Part shown: in pieces, positions 1 through 6,207 of the stretch
How positions within the stretch are numbered: position 1 is the stretch's first letter
How the letters are laid out: each line of letters opens with the position of its first letter
NCBI GenBank assembly: GCA_002327415.1
Contig: DCVU01000177.1
Span: 1 to 12,044, forward strand
Direction of reading: 5' to 3'
From: Smithella sp. UBA2180
GTDB taxonomy: Bacteria; Desulfobacterota; Syntrophia; Syntrophales; Smithellaceae
Length of the DNA: 12,044 nt
Notes under the pieces: generated by a model
Seen by the model: the letters and a program-made list of their open reading frames with translations, nothing else
Database searches by the model: none
Told to the model about the DNA's origin: nothing
Position numbers and translations under genes: made by a program

Positions 1-1
1 C

Positions 2-109
2 GCTTTTCGTGAAGACAAGATACTGGATTCTATCGGCACGGAACAAACACTGGCCAACGCTCCGGATGCGCGGGGCGAGTTCTTCCGGGTGCCCAAAGTC
101 ATCGACTGA
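2..109 (+). CDS. gatC: Aspartyl/glutamyl-tRNA(Asn/Gln) amidotransferase subunit C, C-terminal fragment
   Basis: The last 35 codons of a gene that begins before the window, read from base 2 to the TGA at 107-109. The fragment ends with LANAPDARGEFFRVPKVID, which matches the highly conserved GatC tail (family pattern roughly LxNAPxxxxxFFxVPxVI). GatC is a small (about 95 residues) non-catalytic subunit that wraps around the GatA-GatB interface and stabilises the heterotrimer. The next genes are gatA and gatB, which confirms the call. The gap to gatA is 197 bases, unusually long for this operon, and is largely filled by a palindromic repeat. The N-terminal two thirds cannot be examined. Confidence 0.93.
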   Translation, partial: AFREDKILDSIGTEQTLANAPDARGEFFRVPKVID

Positions 110-128
110 CGACTTTGGAAAAAGCTCA

Positions 129-258
129 TACCCTGAAGGGCACCATGGTCTACTGCGTTGCACTGCAACCTTCGTCATTGCGACGTGCGAAAAAAGTACG
201 CCTCATTCCTCAGGTTTTGCGCGTCTTGTATCTGAAGCTCGTTGTACCCTTCAGGGTA
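129..258. repeat. 130-bp imperfect palindromic repeat between gatC and gatA
   Basis: The ends are a perfect 12-bp inverted repeat, TACCCTGAAGGG at 129-140 and CCCTTCAGGGTA at 247-258. The interior folds back on itself imperfectly. The centre is a small hairpin with CGTGC and GTACG arms (one G-T pair) around an A-rich loop near 193-199, flanked by partly complementary arms carrying GCAACCT on the left and AGGTTTTGC on the right. It encodes nothing convincing. The overall design is that of a repetitive extragenic palindrome or a small non-autonomous element lying inside an operon. Similar GCGACGT...GTACGCCTCATTCCTCA-like intergenic repeats are, from memory, common in deltaproteobacterial genomes; I could not verify this. 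Confidence 0.7.
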
Positions 259-296
259 TTTTGCAAAGCCGTTTTAAAAATATAGTAAGGTGTTAT

Positions 297-302
297 AAAG
301 GA
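297..302 (+). promoter_or_regulatory. Ribosome binding site of gatA
   Basis: AAAGGA lies 4 bases before the ATG at 307. It fixes the gatA start and shows the gene is independently translated after the repeat-filled gap. A TTGCAA hexamer at 261-266 and TATAGT at 281-286 are only 14 bases apart, so I do not call an internal promoter. Confidence 0.65.
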
Positions 303-306
303 AATT

Positions 307-1764
307 ATGGAGTTAAATCAGTTAACCATTCACGAATTGCAGGAAAAAATTAAAAACGGCGACGTATCGGCAAAACAGATTACCGAATCTGTTTTTTCGC
401 GAATTGACGCCGTGGAAGAACGCGTACATTCCTATATTCGCCTGATGAAGGAAGAAGCTTTTGCCGCCGCGGCAAAAGCTGACGAGAACATTAAAAAAGG
501 CGATGTAAAACCATTAACCGGAATTCCCATCGCCCTAAAAGATATTGTCTGCACGAAAGGCGTCACCACGACATGCGGTTCGCACATATTGCATAATTTT
601 GTTCCGCCTTATAACGCGACCGTCGTGGAAAAACTTAAAGACGCCGGAGCAGTATTTATCGGCAAAACCAACATGGATGAATTTGCCATGGGCTCTTCGA
701 CGGAAACTTCCTGGTTCGGCTCCACCCGCAATCCCTGGGATCTGGAAAGAATTCCCGGCGGTTCCAGCGGCGGTTCAGCAACAGCGGTTGCCGCGGATGA
801 ATGCATCGCTTCCATCGGTTCCGACACCGGCGGTTCCATTCGCCAGCCCGCAGCGCTCTGCGGTGTTGTCGGCCTGAAACCGACGTACGGACGCGTTTCG
901 CGTTTTGGCCTGATTGCCTTCGCTTCATCGCTTGATCAAATCGGTCCTTTCACCAAAGACGTGGAAGACTGCGCCATTATGATGAACGTGCTGGCCGGAT
1001 ATGATGCCAAAGAATCAACTTCGGTGCCCGCGGAAGTCCCTGATTACCGGCAATTTGCCGGACTGGATATCAAAGGCTTTCGGATAGGAATTCCCAAAGA
1101 ATACTTTATTGAAGGCATTGATCCTGAAGTAACAGCCGCCATGAAAAAAGCGATCTCGGTGATCGAACAAAGCGGCGGGCAATGTGTGGAGATTTCATTG
1201 CCGCATACTCAATACTGTGTGGCGACTTATTATATTATCGCTCCGGCGGAGGCCAGCTCCAATCTGGCGCGTTACGACGGCGTCAGGTACGGCTTCAGAG
1301 CGTCAGAAGTACGCGATCTTTTGGATATGTACAAAAATACGCGCATGCAGGGATTCGGCGCGGAAGTAAAAAGAAGGATCATGATTGGCACCTATGCTTT
1401 ATCCGCCGGTTATTACGACGCCTATTATAAGAAAGCTTCTCAGGCGCGGGCATTAATCAAGCGGGACTTCGAAGAGGTATTTAAGAATTGTGACGTAATC
1501 CTGACGCCCGCCACGCCGACACCGGCTTTTAAAATCGGAGAGAAGACCGACGATCCTTTGCAGATGTACCTTTCCGATATCTTTACCATATCGGCGAATC
1601 TGGCGGGAATACCGGGAATCTCCGTCCCCTGCGGATTTACAACAGGCGGCCTGCCGATAGGTGTGCAGTTTCTGGCCAGCCATTTTGAAGAAGGCAAATT
1701 AATTCAAGTAGCCTCTGCATACGAGAGAAACGCCAAAATTGAAAAGAGGAGACCAGCGTTATAA
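307..1764 (+). CDS. gatA: Aspartyl/glutamyl-tRNA(Asn/Gln) amidotransferase subunit A
   Basis: The glutaminase subunit of GatCAB. It hydrolyses glutamine and passes ammonia through an internal channel to GatB, where Glu-tRNA(Gln) (and commonly Asp-tRNA(Asn)) is amidated. The 485-residue protein is full length for the family. The amidase-signature catalytic triad is visible: Lys78 in GIPIALKD, Ser153 in GGSSGGSATAV and Ser177 in SDTGGSIRQPAA. These positions agree to within one residue with the Lys79/Ser154/Ser178 triad described for the S. aureus enzyme. The start is set by AAAGGA 4 bases upstream. The stop codon overlaps the gatB start as TAATG, implying translational coupling. No oddities in the reading frame. 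Confidence 0.97.
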   Translation: MELNQLTIHELQEKIKNGDVSAKQITESVFSRIDAVEERVHSYIRLMKEEAFAAAAKADENIKKGDVKPLTGIPIALKDIVCTKGVTTTCGSHILHNFVPPYNATVVEKLKDAGAVFIGKTNMDEFAMGSSTETSWFGSTRNPWDLERIPGGSSGGSATAVAADECIASIGSDTGGSIRQPAALCGVVGLKPTYGRVSRFGLIAFASSLDQIGPFTKDVEDCAIMMNVLAGYDAKESTSVPAEVPDYRQFAGLDIKGFRIGIPKEYFIEGIDPEVTAAMKKAISVIEQSGGQCVEISLPHTQYCVATYYIIAPAEASSNLARYDGVRYGFRASEVRDLLDMYKNTRMQGFGAEVKRRIMIGTYALSAGYYDAYYKKASQARALIKRDFEEVFKNCDVILTPATPTPAFKIGEKTDDPLQMYLSDIFTISANLAGIPGISVPCGFTTGGLPIGVQFLASHFEEGKLIQVASAYERNAKIEKRRPAL

Positions 1765-3194
1765 TGGAGTTTGAAACAGTCATCGGGCTGGAAGTTCACG
1801 CCCAAATGTTAACGGACACAAAAATATTTTGCGGTTGCTCCACCAAATTCGGGGCAGCGCCCAACAGCCATACCTGCCCTGTTTGTTTAGGCATGCCGGG
1901 TGTTTTGCCGGTGTTAAATAAGAAAGTTGTGGAGTTCGCCATGAAAATGTCTTTGGCGACGAATTGTGAAATAAATAAATCCTGCGAGTTTGCCCGTAAA
2001 AATTATTTTTACCCGGACCTGCCCAAAGGCTATCAGATATCGCAATACGCCGATCCGCTTTCAGAGCATGGTTCTATTTTGCTGGATGTAAACGGAGAGC
2101 AAAAGAAAATCGGCATCACCAGAATTCATATGGAAGAAGACGCCGGCAAGCTTATGCACGATGAGCACAATCCGGTAAGTTACGTTGATTTGAACCGCAC
2201 TGGCGTGCCGTTGATTGAAATCGTCAGTGAACCGGATATGCGTTCGCCCGAAGAAGCAACAGAATATCTCAAGCGCCTGCATGAAATTCTGGTTTATCTG
2301 GAAATTTGCGACGGCAATATGGAAGAGGGATCGTTTCGCTGTGACGCCAATGTATCCATCAGACCCAGAGGCCAGAAGGAATACGGTACCAGAACGGAAT
2401 TAAAAAATATGAATTCCTTCCGCAATGTCCAGCGCGCGCTGGAATATGAAATCAAGCGCCAGCAATACCTTGTGGAAAACGGGGGCACGGTGATTCAGGA
2501 AACACGTTTGTGGGATGACGCGCAGGGAGCGACCAATTCCATGCGCAGCAAGGAAGAAGCGCACGATTATCGTTATTTCCCCGATCCGGATTTAGTTCCG
2601 ATTCTGGTTGATCAGCTCTGGGTGGAAAAAGTTAAGAAAGACCTGCCCGAATTGCCGCTCGTCAAACGGGAAAGGTTCGTCAAGGATTATCAAATTCCCG
2701 CTTACGACGCCGGTGTGCTGACAGCCGACAAAGCGCTGGCGAATTATTTTGAAGAAGTGGTCAAAATCTGCGCGAAGCCCAAAGCAGCCAGCAACTGGAT
2801 CATGGGCGACGTGATGCGTTTTCTCAATGAGGAAAAACGCGATATTCGTCAATGTCCCATCGCCGCTGAATCTCTGGCCGATATGATCCGGCTGATTGAA
2901 GAAGGCGCTATCAGCGGAAAGATGGCCAAAGAAATAGTTGAAGATATGTACAAGACCGGCAAATCACCGCAAACAATAATTAATGAAAAAGGACTGGTGC
3001 AAATTACAGATGAAGGCGAACTGGTCAAGACCATCACGTCCATTATCGATGCCAATCCCGGGCAGCTTAAGGATTATCGCGGCGGAAAGGAAAAACTTTT
3101 CGGCTTTTTCGTCGGTCAGGTAATGAAGGCGACTCAGGGCAAAGCCAACCCGCAACTGGTCAACGAACTTCTTAAAAAAATGCTTGCCGGATGA
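1764..3194 (+). CDS. gatB: Aspartyl/glutamyl-tRNA(Asn/Gln) amidotransferase subunit B
   Basis: The tRNA-binding and kinase/transamidase subunit of GatCAB. It phosphorylates the side chain of the misacylated Glu (or Asp) and replaces the phosphate with ammonia delivered from GatA. The 476-residue length is normal. The N-terminus carries the family signature VIGLEVHAQ (residues 6-14). Four cysteines at 23, 25, 38 and 41 (CGC...CPVC) form the zinc-binding knuckle known from this family. The cradle-domain stretch RCDANVSIRP and the DYRYFPDPDL motif are present. The C-terminal third (about 325 onward) corresponds to the helical and YqeY-type tail that recognises the tRNA elbow. AGGAG at 1747-1751 is the likely ribosome site. 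The ATG shares its A with the gatA stop, and the TGA stop overlaps the mtnA start. Confidence 0.97.
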   Translation: MEFETVIGLEVHAQMLTDTKIFCGCSTKFGAAPNSHTCPVCLGMPGVLPVLNKKVVEFAMKMSLATNCEINKSCEFARKNYFYPDLPKGYQISQYADPLSEHGSILLDVNGEQKKIGITRIHMEEDAGKLMHDEHNPVSYVDLNRTGVPLIEIVSEPDMRSPEEATEYLKRLHEILVYLEICDGNMEEGSFRCDANVSIRPRGQKEYGTRTELKNMNSFRNVQRALEYEIKRQQYLVENGGTVIQETRLWDDAQGATNSMRSKEEAHDYRYFPDPDLVPILVDQLWVEKVKKDLPELPLVKRERFVKDYQIPAYDAGVLTADKALANYFEEVVKICAKPKAASNWIMGDVMRFLNEEKRDIRQCPIAAESLADMIRLIEEGAISGKMAKEIVEDMYKTGKSPQTIINEKGLVQITDEGELVKTITSIIDANPGQLKDYRGGKEKLFGFFVGQVMKATQGKANPQLVNELLKKMLAG

Positions 3195-4243
3195 CGATTA
3201 AAACAATTATTTGGAAAAACAATACCGTAGTCTTAATCGACCAGAAGGCTCTGCCTGTTGCCGAAAAATATATTGTCTGTAAATCATATAAAGAAGTAAT
3301 CTCCGCCATCAAGGATTTAACCGTACGCGGCGCTCCCGCCATCGGTGTCGCCGCCGCCATGGCCTCCGCTTTGGGAGCGCTGAAGCTTCCGTCTTTGCCG
3401 CCGGAAAAATTCCGGAATAAGTTTTTCACTATCTGCTACGAGATTGCGAAGGCGCGGCCGACTGCAAGAAACCTCTTCTGGGCGCTGGAACGAATGAAAG
3501 ATGTCGTTTCCCGGGCAAAGCCGAAAAGTCAAAACGATCTGATAAAAGAACTGATCAATGAAGCAAAACTTACATGTTCGGAAGATATAAAAATCAACCG
3601 TCAAATGGGAAAATATGGAAGCGGGCTTCTTGCCGATGGCGATAATCTTCTGACTCACTGCAATGCCGGCGCGCTGGCAACGGCCGGATACGGCACGGCG
3701 TTGGGCGTCATCCGCGCGGCGAGAGAACAGGGCAAGAAACTGCATGTTTACGTGGACGAAACCCGGCCTGTCCTGCAGGGAGCGCGGCTTACCGCGTGGG
3801 AATTAAAAAAAGAAAAAATCCCCTTCACTTTGATCACGGATAATATGGCGGGATTTCTCATGCAACAGGACAGGCTTGACAAGATCATTGTGGGGGCAGA
3901 CAGAATTGCTGCCAATGGAGATACGGCCAATAAAATCGGCACCTATTCTTTGGCTGTTTTGGCTTGCTCGCATCGCATTCCGTTTTACGTGGCCGCGCCG
4001 CTTTCCACAATAGATGTTTCTTTAAAGACAGGAGCGACCATTCCTATTGAAGAAAGAAAAGGTGAAGAGGTAACGCATTTCAAGGGAGTTCGCAGCGCAC
4101 CGGAAGGAACAAAAGTTTATAATCCGGCTTTCGACATAACACCGGCTAAATACATTACAGCGATTATTACGGAAAAGGGAATCCTCAAAAAACCCTATCG
4201 AGCCTCCATTGCCCGCATTATTAAAGGGGAAAAACTTTCATGA
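3191..4243 (+). CDS. mtnA: S-methyl-5-thioribose-1-phosphate isomerase
   Basis: Catalyses the aldose-ketose isomerisation of 5-methylthioribose-1-phosphate to 5-methylthioribulose-1-phosphate in methionine salvage; relatives also act on 5-deoxyribose-1-phosphate. The 350 residues are the usual length. Family landmarks are RGAPAIG (46-52), Cys157 in LTHCNAGALAT, DETRPVLQGARL (189-200), Asp237 in VGADRIAANGD and PIEERKGEEVTH. Cys157 and Asp237 line up with catalytic Cys160/Asp240 of the B. subtilis enzyme. The eIF2B-alpha-like fold is shared with translation factors, but these residues identify the isomerase. It starts within the gatB stop (ATGA) and lacks a clear Shine-Dalgarno, so translation probably depends on ribosomes finishing gatB. 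Its ATGA overlap with the HAD gene suggests a joint salvage role, though no other mtn gene is in view. Confidence 0.94.
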   Translation: MTIKTIIWKNNTVVLIDQKALPVAEKYIVCKSYKEVISAIKDLTVRGAPAIGVAAAMASALGALKLPSLPPEKFRNKFFTICYEIAKARPTARNLFWALERMKDVVSRAKPKSQNDLIKELINEAKLTCSEDIKINRQMGKYGSGLLADGDNLLTHCNAGALATAGYGTALGVIRAAREQGKKLHVYVDETRPVLQGARLTAWELKKEKIPFTLITDNMAGFLMQQDRLDKIIVGADRIAANGDTANKIGTYSLAVLACSHRIPFYVAAPLSTIDVSLKTGATIPIEERKGEEVTHFKGVRSAPEGTKVYNPAFDITPAKYITAIITEKGILKKPYRASIARIIKGEKLS

Positions 4244-4854
4244 AATTATTTCTTTTTGATTTTGATGGCGTCCTTGTTGATTCATTGGATGTTTACGAAA
4301 AGACAGTTACCGATTGCCTCCAGAAAATAAATCAGCCGTTAACACGCGGCAGAGAAGAATTTCTGGAGCTCTTTGATAATAATTTTTACGAATCTCTGGA
4401 AAAGAAAGGCGTTAATTTAGACTTGTTTATGAAAACTGCCGAAGATATTCTCGCGCAGATTGATTACAGTAAAATGAAGCCTTTTACAGCGATGCTGTCA
4501 GTTCTTGTTGAACTTAAAAAAAATAATGCTCTTATCGTTATTTCCTCAAACGACAGCCCGACCATTCAAGAAGCTCTGCGCCTCTATAATTTCAATGGAA
4601 TATTTCAGGAAATTCTCGGCTCCGATTTCATGTTCAGCAAGAAAGAAAAAATTCTTTACGCCGTAAAAAAATATTCAGTAGCGCTGAACGATATTTACTA
4701 TATAGGCGATACAACCGGTGATATCAAGGAAGGAAAGCAGGCCGGAGTTAAAACAGTGGGTGTAACCTGGGGTTGGCACAGCAAAGAGAAAATGGCTGCG
4801 GCCAAACCCGATTACCTGTTTGATAATCCACAGGAACTTTTGCAACTAAATTAG
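4240..4854 (+). CDS. HAD-superfamily hydrolase, phosphoglycolate phosphatase-like
   Basis: A 204-residue haloacid dehalogenase-type phosphatase. Motif I is DFDGVLVDS, with nucleophile Asp7 and acid/base Asp9. Motif II is the Ser in VISSNDS (about 100-106). Motif III is a Lys in SKKEK (134-137). Motif IV is IGDTTGDIKEGKQAG, with metal-binding Asp157 and Asp161. The helical segment between residues 15 and 80 is a type C1 cap as in Gph/PGP-like members, which usually hydrolyse small sugar phosphates or phosphoglycolate. AAAGGGGA at 4223-4230 is a good ribosome site and the ATG overlaps the mtnA stop by four bases. By position it could dephosphorylate a methylthioribose or deoxyribose phosphate intermediate, or be general metabolite repair. 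The substrate cannot be read from sequence. Its stop codon abuts the left edge of hairpin element A. Confidence 0.88.
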   Translation: MKLFLFDFDGVLVDSLDVYEKTVTDCLQKINQPLTRGREEFLELFDNNFYESLEKKGVNLDLFMKTAEDILAQIDYSKMKPFTAMLSVLVELKKNNALIVISSNDSPTIQEALRLYNFNGIFQEILGSDFMFSKKEKILYAVKKYSVALNDIYYIGDTTGDIKEGKQAGVKTVGVTWGWHSKEKMAAAKPDYLFDNPQELLQLN

Positions 4855-4998
4855 TGAGACTCTCTGAACTATAGTGAAGAGTTAGTTGTAATGAGACTCA
4901 AATTTCATAAGCGCAGCGAAATAAAATTTGTAAGTCGAATTATCCAATAGCCTTGGGCTATTGGAAACTATCCCCGAAGCAACGCGGAGAGGGATAGT
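4855..4998 (+). repeat. Multi-hairpin intergenic element, copy A
   Basis: Three consecutive hairpins fill the gap after the HAD gene. Hairpin 1 has 10-base arms CAAATTTCAT (4899-4908) and ATAAAATTTG (4921-4930), with one C-A mismatch, around the 12-base loop AAGCGCAGCGAA. A linker ending in GAATTATCC leads to hairpin 2, with perfect 9-bp arms CCAATAGCC (4944-4952) and GGCTATTGG (4956-4964). Hairpin 3 has 8-bp arms ACTATCCC (4967-4974) and GGGATAGT (4991-4998). A direct repeat TGAGACTC occurs at 4855-4862 and 4892-4899. None of the hairpins is followed by a U-run, so this is not a standard terminator. Copy B (near 11777) shares 45 of 56 positions with compensatory changes in stem 1. It could be a repeat family or a structured leader RNA for the small membrane gene downstream. 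Confidence 0.75.
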
Positions 4999-5020
4999 AA
5001 TTATATCATGGTATCCTAAT

Positions 5021-5254
5021 ATGAATTTTATGGCGGACTTTTTCTCATACGTCAGTTCGTGGTCTGTTCTTCAGTGGATCGTTCTGGTCCTCATCGCCGG
5101 ATTTATCGGCCAGTTCGGCAAGATGGCGGCGGAGGCAATCGCCGGGAAAATCCATGCGCGCCGCGAGAAAAAAGAAAATTTGTCGGACCTGTTAACAAAA
5201 TCATCCGCGTCTCATCCATCATCAATCATTGAAATTCCCGGTAAAAACTTCTAA
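5021..5254 (+). CDS. Small single-pass membrane protein, unknown function, probably frame-broken at the C-terminus
   Basis: A 77-residue reading frame that I do not recognise as a named family. Residues about 16-31 (VLQWIVLVLIAGFIGQFG) form one hydrophobic helix. Ahead of it is an aromatic N-terminus (MADFFSYVSSWS) and behind it a basic stretch (KIHARREKKEN). By the positive-inside rule the tail would lie in the cytoplasm. I prefer the ATG at 5021; the one at 5030 is equally possible, and neither has a convincing Shine-Dalgarno. An ATG at 4961 is in frame but would place the start inside element A. The TAA stop at 5252-5254 follows an A5 run. Immediately after it, the -1 frame reads a Lys/Ala-rich tail to 5301, suggesting a one-base loss. 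Convergent with ftcD. The regular helix and charge pattern support a real gene. Confidence 0.55.
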   Translation: MNFMADFFSYVSSWSVLQWIVLVLIAGFIGQFGKMAAEAIAGKIHARREKKENLSDLLTKSSASHPSSIIEIPGKNF

Positions 5255-5301
5255 AAGCGCTGGCAAAAGCGAAGAAGAAAGAGGGAAAGAAAAATAGTTA
5301 A
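5248..5301 (+). pseudogene. Out-of-frame C-terminal tail of the small membrane protein
   Basis: In the -1 frame relative to the upstream gene, codons from 5248 read LLKALAKAKKKEGKKNS and stop at TAA 5299-5301, two bases short of the ftcD stop codon. The composition (Lys/Ala, codons such as GCG CTG GCA AAA GCG AAG) looks like a genuine charged tail rather than intergenic sequence. One extra A in the A5 run at 5243-5247 would join it seamlessly to the membrane protein, giving about 95 residues. It may reflect a real mutation, an assembly or sequencing error, or frameshifting. In the frame as given it is untranslated. Confidence 0.45.
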
Positions 5302-5302
5302 T

Positions 5303-6205
5303 CTAGTGGGATAAACTCTTTAAATGAGTTTCCAGCAGGCGGTACTTGTCAAAAACTTTGAGTTTCAGATATTCAGGTGTGGTGCCGGCAAAAGCGCATA
5401 GAGGCGCGAGGCCGATTAATTCTGATTCCAATATTTTAGTGCCGCCTTCAGCTGCCAGAATTTTCACCCGGTCAAAAACCGTCTTCAGCGGCGTTTCTTT
5501 GCAGTTAATCAAATTCATAGACACCTGCGCCACGCCGCGGCTTTTTAACATTACTCCAATGGCTCGCACAGATTTTAAACCGCCGCTCTTTTCTCTGATT
5601 CGCGAAGCTATATGCCGTGCAAGATGCAAGTCCTCACTAGCCAGATTTATATTATAAGCAACCAGCAAATCTCTGGCACCAACAACAGTAGCACCGGACT
5701 GCGCGTTGAATTTTTCCCCTCCCTCATCCGGAATATCTTTCATACGCATCATTTTTTCTGCCAATCCTTCGTATCCGCCGCGGCGAACGTCAGGCAATTC
5801 CACATACTGATCTTTTCGCGCCGCAAAACCATAGAAATATACGGAAACGCCGAAGCGTTCACTCAATTGTTTTCCGAAAACATTGGCAAGGTCAACCGCA
5901 TCTTTCATCTTCGACGTGCCCATCGGAATAAAAGGCACAACATCAACCGCGCCCAGTCGTGGGTGAGCGCCGTCCTGTTTACGCATGTCAATCAGCTCCA
6001 GAGCTTTGCCGCAGGCGGCAATCGCCGCGTTCAGCACATCTTTCGGTTTTCCCAAAAAAGTAAAAACACTTCTGTTGTGATCGGCATCACTACTGAAATC
6101 AGCCAGTCGCACTTCCGGAAATGATTTAAAAACAGCGGCAATCTCCTCGATTTTTCCGGAATCTCGTCCTTCGCTGAAATTCGGCACGCATTCGATGATT
6201 TTCAT
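5303..6205 (-). CDS. ftcD: Glutamate formimidoyltransferase (single-domain)
   Basis: Transfers the formimino group from N-formimino-L-glutamate to tetrahydrofolate, yielding glutamate and 5-formimino-tetrahydrofolate, a one-carbon entry point in histidine (and possibly purine) breakdown. The 300-residue protein matches the formiminotransferase half of animal FTCD. It starts with the typical IIECVPNFSEGRD, then has DADHNRSVFTF (40-50) and QDGAHPRLGAVDVVPFIP, in which His81 corresponds to catalytic His82 of pig FTCD. No cyclodeaminase domain is fused or adjacent, so the product must be processed elsewhere. I chose the ATG at 6205 because homologues begin there; a 14-codon upstream extension would overlap the phosphatase gene. 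The start lies 2 bases after the phosphatase stop, with CAGG/AGGT as a weak ribosome site, so the two are probably coupled. No hut genes are in view. Confidence 0.92.
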   Translation of the reverse strand: MKIIECVPNFSEGRDSGKIEEIAAVFKSFPEVRLADFSSDADHNRSVFTFLGKPKDVLNAAIAACGKALELIDMRKQDGAHPRLGAVDVVPFIPMGTSKMKDAVDLANVFGKQLSERFGVSVYFYGFAARKDQYVELPDVRRGGYEGLAEKMMRMKDIPDEGGEKFNAQSGATVVGARDLLVAYNINLASEDLHLARHIASRIREKSGGLKSVRAIGVMLKSRGVAQVSMNLINCKETPLKTVFDRVKILAAEGGTKILESELIGLAPLCAFAGTTPEYLKLKVFDKYRLLETHLKSLSH

Positions 6206-6207
6206 TG

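Noticed and set aside
261..286. Promoter in front of gatA (TTGCAA and TATAGT)
   Set aside because: The spacer is only 14 bases and the -35 match is weak.
9..353. 114-codon plus-strand reading frame across the gatC-gatA gap
   Set aside because: It overlaps the gatC tail and the gatA start in another frame and runs through the palindromic repeat. Its protein has no coherent composition.
4899..4930. Integron attC-like site
   Set aside because: Structure conserved over sequence recalls attC, but no RYYYAAC/GTTRRRY core pair is present and no integrase or cassette array is nearby.
4961..5020. Upstream in-frame ATG extending the small membrane protein by 20 codons
   Set aside because: The extension is encoded by the arms of hairpins 2 and 3 of copy A and has no ribosome site.
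5612..6124. 170-codon frame on the plus strand inside ftcD
   Set aside because: It is antisense to a gene with intact catalytic motifs, and its residue composition looks like a reverse-frame shadow.
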